64,000 nucleotides of DNA from Dichetophora obliterata. Taxonomy: Eukaryota; Arthropoda; Insecta; Diptera; Sciomyzidae. A program made the position numbers and the translations under genes. Location: assembly GCA_963920525.1 (NCBI GenBank), contig OY986436.1, positions 11,485,467-11,549,466 of the forward strand, written 5' to 3'. Below, piece after piece: positions 10,101 through 22,100 of the stretch. The notes under the pieces are model-generated. The model did no database searches. It worked only from the letters and a program-made list of their open reading frames with translations, and was not told the DNA's origin. The stretch's first letter is position 1. Each line of letters starts with the position of its first letter.

Positions 10101-13100
10101 AAGGTTTTGTTTTAAATTTTAAGTTATACACAACAATTGAGTGATGAAAACCCAACAAATATGGTAAATGTACAGGAGGGAAACAGGAAATTGGTTTAAG
10201 TGATTCAAGTGATCAGGTGGGTGGGAGGAGCGAGCTTATGTTTGCATTTATGTCAGCAATATTTTTGAACTTTTTTTTGTTTTTTTGTTCTGGTAAAGTA
10301 TTTGATGGATTTCTGTTTGGTGACCAGGTTTGGAAGATGATTTTTATTTTTATATTTTTGGGTTGTAGCTGTTGTTGTTGTTGTTTTTGTTTATGTGGTC
10401 TTACCGCTCTGTGTGCGACCATAGTAATCATTGGACGTTGGTGCACCCTGTCCGGCATGCTGCATACTATTGTACATCATGCTGTTGTTGTTGTTGCTGT
10501 TGCTGTAGCCGACGCCATTGACATTATTTATACCCAACATGTTGCCGGAACTGTCACAGGGTGTTGCAGCAAAAGAACGCGGTGAGCCTGTAGTTATTTA
10601 GTAGTAGCGAAAGTGAGTTTTTTTTTTAATTTTAATGTTAGGCTTTTTTTTAAAATGTAGTTTTTTGTGTGTGTGTTTTCGAAACGCGCTTAAATGTGTT
10701 GAGTAGCTTTAAATGATGTTAAATGATGTGGGATGCAATTTCTGTACCTATAATTTTTTGCTATAAAATTATAGTCCACATACATACATATACGTAAATG
10801 TTTGATGTTGGCTTAAAAACTAAATGCAGGGCATTTGTTATGTTTTCATGTTTTCTTAATACAATTTAAAGCAGTTAAATTGCTTATTTTACTTAGCATC
10901 AGCTCTTTATATTTGAACCTCAAAAGTAGCTGATTGCTCCCAAAAATATATTAATTTATAAATATCAAGAAACTTATTATATTAATTGCTTCTAAAAAAA
11001 CCTTTTTTGCATGCACTTTAGTCCAAAAGACGATTTTTTCAATAATAAAAATTTCGAAGTTGGAACTCGAATAATTTTAGAGTAGTGTTGATTTTGTTTA
11101 AAAAGTTATTAAATCCATTGGAAATGAGCACTTTATACAGATAAGGGCCGGCTCATACATTTAACCCCTCTCTCTCACTCTCTGTCTCTCTCTCTCTCTG
11201 TCTCTCTAGGGGTCGATTTGGGGGATATACGAACCATTTTTGTTAATTTTTTTTTGTGTTTTTTGTTGGGAGATACTCATAACAGTGGCAGATAGTAGGT
11301 GGTGGGTAGGTTTGAAAAAATGATGAGGCTAAAAAAATAAAAGGACTATCCTAGAACTTTGACCCCTCTAAGGGTCGTTATTATCAGAATTTTACTTCAT
11401 TTTTTGTAGTGAGACTCTCAGATGGTCGGCAGATAGGGGGTGAGTATGTTTGAAGGGCATGTTGGAGGTTAACCCTTAACTGGTGCACCTCAAAAAAATT
11501 ACATTAACAGTACATCTGGTCCCAGGGACCATACCAACTAAAATGTTAAAAAACCACAAAATTCAGTTAGAAATGCATGTTACTTTTTAAGAACGTCTTA
11601 AATAAAGTTTGTTCTTCCTTTTAAGAAATAATTTTTTTAATTTTTTTGAATAATTGAATTGAATAGAATTTAACTTTGAATTGAATTATTAGAGAAATAT
11701 ACTCTTTTATTTTTTTGTGGTCCCACAGACTAGGAGTACCAGTTAAGAGTTAAAAAAATACAAGAACAGCTCATACATTTGACTCTACTAGGGCACACCC
11801 CAAGGGAGCTTTGAAGAATTGCAACATATTTTCTAATTATTTGTTAACAAAAAATAGGGTTAACAAAAAATAGGACCAGTTCATACATTAATATATAACA
11901 GCAACAAGAACCAAGCCACACATTCTACTCACACAATCGCTGTATTGAGAATGCTTTGGGAGAGTAGAATGTGAGAGTGAAAAAAAAACCGAGCTGTGTG
12001 GTTGTTGTAGCATTTTCTTTCCTCCGTTACGTCGAAATCTTTTTGTAATAATATCAAATTCAATATTTTTTACAGTTTTTTGGAAAAAGTTTTATCTGGT
12101 GATATGAATTTTGGCGGTTAAAATGCTTTATCGTTTTACCATAAGATGTGATAAGACAAACATTTTAATTTTATTTATAAAGATGTACGTAAACATCAAA
12201 AGTTGTCGTATGCTTTTTAATATATCTTTTAGAAAAAGGATAACGACCACCATAGATGCGCGGAAACATGACCCGAAATATGAGCGTTGAAAGTATATAT
12301 TAATTATAGTAAAGGATTTTAGTATTAGTATGACGGAGAATGCGGTTTCTGATAAAAGGTCTGGATGAGAAGGCTTGCAAATGGTAATTGAGTTTTGAAT
12401 TGGTGACCTTTGACTTGAAACATCAGTATGGAAAGAGTATTTCTTAAATGAAAGCTAAACTATAAGAGCTGGAAGAAAATGAAGTAAGAGGACATATGAA
12501 AATAAAATGTAATATTATTTTGGGAGTTATGACGAAAAAACAAAAAATTTGCAAAATCACCAAAAATGACGTTTTCGAAAAAACTAGGATTCTTGAAAAA
12601 AATATTTTATTCAGTCTTGTGAGTATATGTATTACAAACATTTTGGTGCATAAATCGTCCTTGTAGGATATATGGTTTGGGAGCTACGACGACATGTTTT
12701 TCATGTGCCTCTGGAATTCAGACATTGATAAGATGTGCAAAAAATAATTTAGATATTTTTCGCCATCTCTTTAAGATGATAAAATTAAGATCTCTCATCT
12801 ACAATAAGAATTTATTTTATGTTACATGTGTGAATATATAAGCTGCGCAGAGCATAAGTGGCATAAGACAATTTTTGGTAACTTGCAGAAATTTCAATAT
12901 TTACAAAATTTCAAATAAAAAAATTGGTGTATTAATAATTGACTTCTATCATAAGTCATAAATTGGATAACGAGTTAAAAAAAAGCTTTTACTATCATAA
13001 AGCAAATAAATATAAGCCTAAGAACGGTCAAGGAAATGGCTAACTAGTATAAATACAGAAATGGACTTACGCCACTTGTGCACTGCTCAGTTCATATATT

Positions 13101-16100
13101 GTGATAGTGACATTGTTTACAAATAGTAAATGTTAAAAAGTTCCAGTCATTTTGAAAAATTATTTCGAAATCTCGAAAACTACAAATTTTCTCAGTACCA
13201 TGATACAATGACCAGGTAGTATTAATAGCGACTGCGCTGCTAAGCTGTGGGCATAAGATGTCAAAAACAAGTGATGTACACCGAAACAAAAATAACAAGG
13301 GTTTTTTTTTTGTTTTTAAAGCAAGCATTTTGGCGTCATATTGTTCTCATTATGTTTACAATGCTATTTATACACTAAACTTATTTATTGTAAAAACTTC
13401 GATTTAACATCAATTTGGGATCATTTCAAGGACAACAATTTTATATCACAAAAACATCTTCAAACGTAAAATTTTCTTCCAAAAAGAGCTATATCTTCAA
13501 GAGATATGCATGAATTTTCAAGATTTATACTTCGTTGAATAGATACTTGCCTTTCTTTTGATACCCATAAATATTACTTTTGTTGGAAAATTTAAAAAAT
13601 CACATGTTGTTAAGGTAATTTTTTCTAACTTTGGACCCATATAATTTATGTACCACTTGAAAGCGGCCCTTAATTTTTTCACTACTACCTTTTTTAGCTC
13701 CAAATACACATTTTGAAAAAATTAAAAATAAAAAAGACCATTTTTGCTAAAGGCTAAATGTTCCGAAAATTGTGCCGTTTTAAAAAATTATTATTTCCCT
13801 TTTAAGAAAAAATCCCTTTTTTAATTAAGAAAAACAACATCGTTAAATGTCATCACCTTATTTTGACAATATATGCCCACGCTGAACAGCTGTTTCAGCT
13901 CGATTAATACTACCTTCAACTCATTCTATCATGCTCAGTACAACGTATTTTTGTACGAAAATTCGTTGATTAAGAAAACAGATAGTATGTTAAAAAATCG
14001 CCCGTTAGTTTAACATTAAAGCTATTGCAATATCTTGAAAATAAAAGATTTCCTTAGTACACGCTTTTTCTTAAGGCAAGGTCATCGCCTCAGAATGAGA
14101 AAAGAACGATTGAAATTCCAAGTTACGATTTTGCAAGCAAATATCTCCGCTCCTTTCTAATCGATTTCCCTGACATTTCATTTGACTGAAAGTTTAATAA
14201 AATGAAACCTGAAGTACAATAGAGCGAGAGTGCGATGCGAGAATGCGATGCGATTGTATAACAAAATCTCGCATGCATTGCTCTCGCATATAATGTACAA
14301 TGAGAAACGACAGTTTTGAAGGCACCAGAGTTGCGTCGGATATAAATAAAATTTTGCTGAGTAGTGCCTACAATGTGAAGAAAAATAATATTCGCGAAGT
14401 TTTATTTGCCGGCTTGGCCCGATATTTAGCTCGGAATGAACTATGAAAGCTTCGAAACCAGCGAGCAAGATAGCGGGCCCGACCCGTCTTTCAAGACCGG
14501 GATTATTGCTTTTGGTTCTTCCTTTTAAGCAACACCTTCTCAAAAATGTTTTATTTGGCTATATTGAAATAAATGTATCAGTTTAGAACTATTTTAATAT
14601 ATTTTATGATTTTAATTTGAGTTTTTTAAGAAAATTGTTAAATGTTCAAATTGTTTATTATTTTTCAATAGAATTTTTATGACAGCTGGTTATCGCATGC
14701 GTCGTTTTTCAAATTTTCGAAAATGCTTCGCAACGTACAAGCGCATCGCAAAACATTGTAAATTGCTACATAAAAACTCTGCATATGAAAATTCTCTGAC
14801 AGCTCGTGCGAGATTTTTACGTTGTCTCGCAATGCACTCTCGCTCTATTGTACTTCAGGCTTCACTATAGAAAAATAATTACAGTTACCTCACCAATTCT
14901 ATGCTATATATTGTTTTCAGAAAAAACACTAAAACATTCAATGCTTGCTCAAAAAATAGGGCGCAAGTTGTTATTGTTTTAATTTTAATATCCCACACTT
15001 TTTCATATGACATATTATTTATCCGCAAAAAATGCTTCGTTTTTGACATCAAACTCAATAAGCAGTTGCTATCATTAATAATCATAGGCAAAAGGTCTGG
15101 ACTTTTTTGGCGAAAAATAATTTTTTCAAAATGTGGATTTTATATTATTTTGTAAAGTAATAAATATAGCTTCCAAAACTGTTTTGGTGAAAATTTCCTA
15201 AATATCTCTTACCATACAAAAGCTATAAGTAAATCTTTTCATTTTAATAATTTTTATTAACATCTTGTTATTTTATTAGATACGTACACGCTAAGAACAA
15301 AAACTGTCGTAAATTTTTTTGTATTTATGTATGTAAATGGAGGGGAATAAATCATAAAGCATTCAAAAGGGACTGTTGCACAAATAAGCAGAAACAAATT
15401 TGGGCTGGATAGAAAATTAAATTCTGGTTTCCTATGAGAGGTGGATAGGTGTTTAGAAGATATGTTGAGGTTGAAAACATAATCAGCCCTATCATGAATA
15501 ATTTTTCACGCGGAATCGAAAAAGGGAGTTTTCATTTTTAAGATAACGCTCAAGAACATTTTGAAAATTTTTAATGCAAATTTGTTCATCAACGGTTTAT
15601 AAACAAATTTGCATCGAAAATTTTCAAAATGTTCTTGAGCTTTATCTTAAAATTGAAAACTCCTTTTTCCGATTCCGCGTGAAAAATTATTGATGATAGG
15701 GCTGAATAGGACCATCTTATATATCTTACTCATCTAAGAATTACCTCAGGGGTAATAATTTGGGAGAGATATAAGCTCTGTCGAACAAAGGTTATAGATA
15801 GTATCGAGTTTTGACATAAAATCAGGGCTTGTTCGAGTCTCAATAACTGCAGCAATATTGCGCTACATATCAAAGTATCACGTTCGATTAAAAAATTTGG
15901 CAACTACGTTCTAGCGAGTAGAAATTTGGCATTAAAGGCAAGCAAATATACACAGATATTATTTTATTTTCCATTTATTTATTTATTTATTTATTGGCCA
16001 AACAAGGCAATGCAATTTACTTATTCTAACTTATTCTAACAGGTTTTGTTTACTTATTACTAAGTTTTTTGTTTTTCTTCTCCCCTTTCCTTGTTTTTAT

Positions 16101-19100
16101 TTTATTTTTTATTTGGTGCTCTTAGTGGGCATACTCCGCCCACCGGATTGACATGATTTCAAAAACCATGTCAAAACTAAGAGAAGAGGAGGAAAACAAG
16201 AAAGACTATATACACACTTAAGATACGATGTATATATATTATTCTTAAAGACTATAAGGACAAAAGGATGTAAATGGGAGATTTGGAGAGGGATGTTAAA
16301 GAATTTTGATTTATTAAACTAAATGCTTATACATATAAATCCATACATGTATGTAGTTTATCTGAGGCCTGTGTTAATTCTGATTTCTGAGTGATTTATA
16401 TAGGGTTTGCTTGAAAGAGGATTTGGACATAGAAGGTGAGTAGTATATAGAGATATTATTAAATTCTCTGCAACAACGACTGATGGGTTCATTATTTGCA
16501 TATGTAGTTTGGTGCTGATATTCAGTTAACAATCGAGTATGCCTAGTGCGCCTAATTGGATCGTTAAAGGAAATCATATTAGAAATATATTCGCTGTGAA
16601 TAGCACCATTAATTACATCAAATGTGAAGCATGAGCCCAATAACGATCTTCTTGTTGATAGTGGCATCAAATTTAAAAGGCTGAGTCTATGTTCATATGA
16701 TGGAAGGCTACAATAATCATGGGGGTTGTACATATCTCTAAGCGCGTATAGTAAGAACTGCTTTTGAATAGACTCAATTCTTTCTCTATGGGAATCGAAA
16801 GATGGATTCCAAATTATGCATGCATATTCAAGTATTGGGCGCACTAATGCACGGTACAAGGATGTAGTGACCCATATATTCTTGAATTCATTTGCACGTC
16901 TTTTTATAAAACCGAGCTGTTTGCTGGCCCTGGACACAATTTTATCATAGTGCAGATTAAAGCGCATCTTGCAATCTAAGACAACTCCAAGATCCACTAT
17001 ATGGTTGACCCTTTTTAGTTCGATACTATTGAGGTGGTAGGTATGTAATGTTACGTTGTTTTTACGAGAAAAGCTAATAACATTGCATTTATTGACATTA
17101 AGATGTAGTTTATTTTGAAAACACCATTGCTCAAGAGACAACAATTTTGATTGCAAAAAATTTACATCCACATCTGATTGAATTGAATAGTACATTTTTA
17201 AATCATCTGCATACATAAGATGTGGGATATCGTTTAGAACTTCTGACAGATCGGATATGAATATGTTGAAAAGAAGAGGACCAAGATGACTACCTTGCGG
17301 AACTCCCGAGGAGACTGCAATTTTTTTCGATAGAACTCCCTGGAATTTAACAAACTGGGATCTGCCGTTTAAATATGATTTTAGCCAACTTAGTATGGAC
17401 CCTGCAACACCAAACTTTTCTAACTTATATATAAGAATTTTGTGATCAACTCGATCAAAAGCTTTACTGAAATCAGTATAAACAGCATCTATTTGGTGCC
17501 CTTTTTCCATTTTGACTAAAACATCTGATACCATAATCATGAGATTAGTGGTGGTAGATCGCCCTTTTCGGAACCCGTGTTGCTGCTCATTTAGACGTGG
17601 GTTAATGAAACTTGTTAGCTTTTCACAAATAAGTTTTTCAAAAAGTTTTGGAATGGCTGACAAGATTGCTATGCCTCTATAATTTTCAACTGATCTTTTA
17701 TCACCATTCTTGTAGATTGGCGTAAGATGGGATGATTTCCAATATGAAGGAAATGTCCCACAAACCAGTGATTCGTTAAAGATTATGTGTAATGGCAATA
17801 GCAGTTGGTCTAAACATCGCACCAAAAAGCTTGTAGGTATTAAGTCTGGTCCTGGTCCCTTTAATATATCCAGTTCTTTTATTGCATTAGAAATCTCTTC
17901 CTGGGTTAAATATAAACTATCAACTATAATAGTTGAGCTAGGAGAAGTTTCAGATAAGGTGGTAGGAAGACAAAAGACCTCCTTAAAGTGATCGGCATAC
18001 AAGTTGCTTATTTCAAGAGAATTGGACGAAGTGACATTACCTTTAAACATAGACGATGGATAGCCGCTAGATTTGCGCTTCATGTTAACAAAGTCAAAGA
18101 ATTTTCTCGGCTCTTGGACAATTTTTTCTCCGATGATGTTCGTGTACAACTTGTACGCTTCTTCTGACTTGATAGAGAACTCTCTTGATAGCTCGTCATA
18201 TCTAAGCTTCAGTTCATCGCTTATATTATCAGTGTTTTTGAGAAGTTTGTAGATTTTATTTCTTTGATTCCTCAAAAATCTGAGATTGTTGTCTAGCCAT
18301 GGTTCTGTGAGCTTATTCTTTTTCTTTATTATTGGCACATAACTTTCGATAGCGGTAAAAATGTGCTGATAAAATATAGAGACAGCACTGTCTAAATCTA
18401 AATTGAATAGAATATGATTCCAATTTAGAGAACTAAGATAACATTTTATTCTTTCATAATCGGCGTTGAGGTAATCGTACGCAATGGTGTTATTATAAGA
18501 CTGGGTAAAGTTGATGTTATTAGCAGAGAAAACAACTTTTAAGGGTGTATGATGAACAGTGTTGGTTAATAAATTTTCTGCTCCCATGCATGGACTAACC
18601 TTCACTTCTTCATACGAGTTAGTAAAAATTAGGTCCAACCATCTGCCATTCTGATTTTGTACAGAAGAGACTTGCTGCAAGTCACTGCCATAAAAGGTGC
18701 TAAGTAAGTTGAAGTCTATGGCATTAGAAAGATTTACAGGAAGAAGAAAGTTGTCGTTTTCGTCGGTGACAAAAGATATATTTGGGCGATTGAAGTCACC
18801 AAGAATAACAACTTTATCTTCCTCTTTTAGGGAGGAGGTAAAGGTGGTCAGTGTTTCACATAGCTCGTTGTATGTTGTTTCACTTGAGCCGGGAGGAATG
18901 TAAACGACGCCTATGTACACATTGAGACTTTTACCTGAACAAACTCTAATAATTCGGTGATCGAACAGTTTATGGTTAGGTGTGTCTATTAGCTCACTTG
19001 AAAGGGAATTGTGAGATGCTACAAGGACACCACCTCCTCGAGAAAGACCTGTTGAGGAGTAGTCCCGATCCTTCCTGAAGACAGTCCAATTGCTATCAAG

Positions 19101-22100
19101 AATTTCCTCATTGTTAAAGGTTTCGTTTAGCCATGTCTCAGTGAATACTAGGACATTGAAGTGGCATGATTTAGCGTCAACATAAAGTTTGTTTAATTTG
19201 CTTCTCATGCCGCCACAGTTATGGTAGAATATATTTAAGAAAGAAGAGTTAGGAACGATAATATTGCTGTTGCTCTTTACGAGATTTTTGAAGAAGAGAA
19301 ACATGTTTAGCTCTGACATGAGCGCCATAGGTTTCCAGATCCACCTTGACTTGATCAACCGTTACACCGAGGTGCTCGTGAAAGCGGACAAATAAATTAC
19401 GCAAGTCTTCAACACCGGTAGGAAGACCTTCTTGCTGAATTAGTACTCTAAGATTAGTTTTGGTCTTGCCTTCAATGCATGTTGAATCAGGGGCTTTATA
19501 CATATAAGCGAGATACAGGCGAACATTGTTATAAACGTTGTTCTCCCTGAGGCGAGAAAGGGCATATCTGCTCTCAGTGCCTTCGCAAGAGTTTAGTGTC
19601 AATTTCACTTTTGGAGGAAGTAGGGGGTCTAAAAATGACGTAGGACTACCAGGTTGATTGCAAAGCTCATTTGAAACAGAAGATGGTTTTGGTAAACCAC
19701 TTCCGGTTGGTGGTGAAGGATTAAGAGTATGAGAATGGATAAAATTTGGATATTTCTCACAATTGGTTTCATTATTGTTAAGATTAAATGAAACCCGTTT
19801 ACGTGTTTGATGAGTTGGCGGTTTAGGTGCTAGATTGCTTCCAGTAATCATCTTATTATAAGATGAAGCCGTATTCTGGTTAATTATGGGAGAAAATATG
19901 GGGAAAATGCTAGTTTTCAGATTCCAATTAGAATCTGAATTATGGTGGGACTTAGGTTGCACAAACTTGTTTGATGAATAAGGTTTGGATTCAAGAACAG
20001 GTAGGTTTACATTTCTTTTATATAGAGGATTCTTAGAATTATGATTAGAATTAGAATAAGAATTTAACTTAGATTTAGAATTAGGACGGGAATTTATATA
20101 TGTAAAAGAGTTAGAGCAAGAACTATAATTACTTTTAGATAATGGATTCTTGTTAATGTTAGGATTCCTTTCAGAAGATTCGATTCTTGAACTGCCAGAA
20201 CTTTGTAAAGATCTTGATGTTTTAGACTTTTTCCCAGGCTTATTCGTCCATTCGGTTATTAACCATTCGCCGTGTCTCTCACCGCTGTTGTTCAAGAACA
20301 TCCACGCATATTGACTTGGGATGTTTAGTTTGAAACTGCAGAATTTTTTTGCTTTATTGGATATCTTTGAACAGTTTGTAATAGATATGCCAAATTTATT
20401 ACGAAAGTAAGTGCTCATCCAGGATATAGTTGTTTTAACTGATGGGCCCTTAATGAACAGAGTGGTCTTGTCAATTTCATTAGAATCATGGAGTTTCTTT
20501 ATTCTATTCTGCCATTGAGTTGAAGTCCATGACGTTCCAAACTTATGGATTAAGTTGTTACGAGGGGCTGCAATTGGTGGTGAGTCACGAGGTGAAGTGG
20601 CAGAGGGAGATCCAGGTTGTGAGTTATTGGTATTTTTGTTTTGTTTTGGAGAAATTGTTGATGAACGAATAGAATGAGCTATTGTGGGTACTGTTGATGG
20701 TGGAGATCCGATTTGGGGTGGATTCATTGCAATATTTTGAGGAGTAGCAATCGGTGTTATATGTTCCGTAGTGTCATAGGCAGTTAAAGAATTCAGATTA
20801 GCTGGTAAAGAGGTGACCTGTGGCAAACGAATAGATGCTTCCATTATTTCCTCGAAAATAGAGGAAGAGTTATGATGAGAGGCTTGTGGATAACTTATTT
20901 CAGCTCTATTGGGTGCAGATCTTATTTCATCCACTACATCTGCAAGCGTCACTCGAAACACTTCAAGATCATCACTGATATCACTTATTTTTTGATGTAA
21001 TATTTCCAGCATTGGATCTGATTGCGGAGGTGATGGTTGGGGTTTGCCTGACTGAAGTGCGATATCCACATCATAGCGCAAAGATGTTAGCATGCTCAGT
21101 ATATTTTTGGCTGTATTATCGTTTTTTAAAACGTCGAGGCTTTTTTTTACTTCTATATTAAGCTCGCTTATGGCCGTTTTCCAAATAAAATTTTTTTCGC
21201 TATCTTTGACTAAATCTGTTAGAATTCTCAAGTTTTTAGAAATATTTGAGATATCCGAGTTATTTGCTTTGCAGATGGACTCTACCCTTGCAAGATCATC
21301 GGATACGTGAGTCATTATTTCAAAATTTGGTATTTTACTGATGACTTGCTTATTAGCCGAATGCATCACGTTCAAGGAGTCACTAAGACATTTTATGGCG
21401 AGCATAACATGGGATAGTGATAGATCCATGCACTCATCACAGAAGAATTTAAAATGTGATGTGTATTCTTGAAAGTAGTTTAAACTTCTTTTAGTCATTC
21501 CCACACAAGTGCCGTGGTAAGATTTTCCGCAAAGACCATTGCAACTTAGCTTAATTGCACCTTTGTCCTCAATAGAGCAGTTAATTTTGGCACAAGCAGG
21601 TTCCATTGTTTATTGTTTACTTTATTTGGTTGTTTATAAAAAGTTTTTTTTTTTACTTTTGATATTTGCACTTATTTCAGGTGCACTTAAAAGTTGGAGT
21701 GGGCTGTTTCTCTTATTGTTATTGTTTTTGCTTAATTGCAATATTCACACTTTTTCTTATTGTTAATGTTGTTGCTTTATTGCGATATTCACACTTTTTC
21801 GCGGCACACTTATATGCAACTGCACATATATATAGGTCAGAGAACAAATAGAATAGCACAATGAACTATTGATCCAGTGAAATGTGTGTGTGTTTTTTTT
21901 TACTTTATTTAATTTTTTACAAAGGTCTTTTGGATAATTTTTATTGTTTTTTTTTTTTTATTGAATTTTAGGTGATTAAAATTGCAAGCCGAAAGAAACA
22001 AGCACAAATTCTTGAAAGTTAAATGTAAGAGCGGGTTAAAAACGACTGAAATTATTTATTAAATACTTAAGCGAACAATTTACAAAACTTTGCAGTTTTC

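Larger units (their letters stand above)
15973..21830 (-). mobile_element. non-LTR retrotransposon (LINE-1 of window) with two intact ORFs
   Basis: This element lies inside the 12.1 kb tai intron and has the same transcription direction as tai. In element order it has a 5' region to the right of 21606, ORF1 (21606-19249), an overlapping ORF2 (19328-16374) and a 3' UTR. It ends at an (AAAT)n-type tail, seen on the plus strand as repeated TTTA at 15973-15996. A short microsatellite tail rather than long poly(A) is typical of CR1/Jockey-group elements. I found no convincing target-site duplication and the right-hand boundary is a guess. Both ORFs are uninterrupted, which suggests a young, possibly competent copy. 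The assignment to an APE-RT, CR1/Jockey-group LINE is from motifs; the clade is unresolved. Confidence 0.9.

Noticed and set aside
10217..10585. 122-codon plus-strand frame overlapping the 183 bp tai exon
   Set aside because: Antisense to a phase-consistent tai exon; rich in Phe/Cys/Val from TTG repeats; no domain.
14178..14543. 121-codon minus-strand frame (MRRCCLKGRTKSNNPG...)
   Set aside because: Lies across a MITE end, no domain, composition set by the TIR; chance frame.
16374..21606. Retrovirus or LTR element
   Set aside because: No LTRs, protease, RNase H or integrase; APE endonuclease plus YADD RT and a microsatellite tail indicate a non-LTR element.
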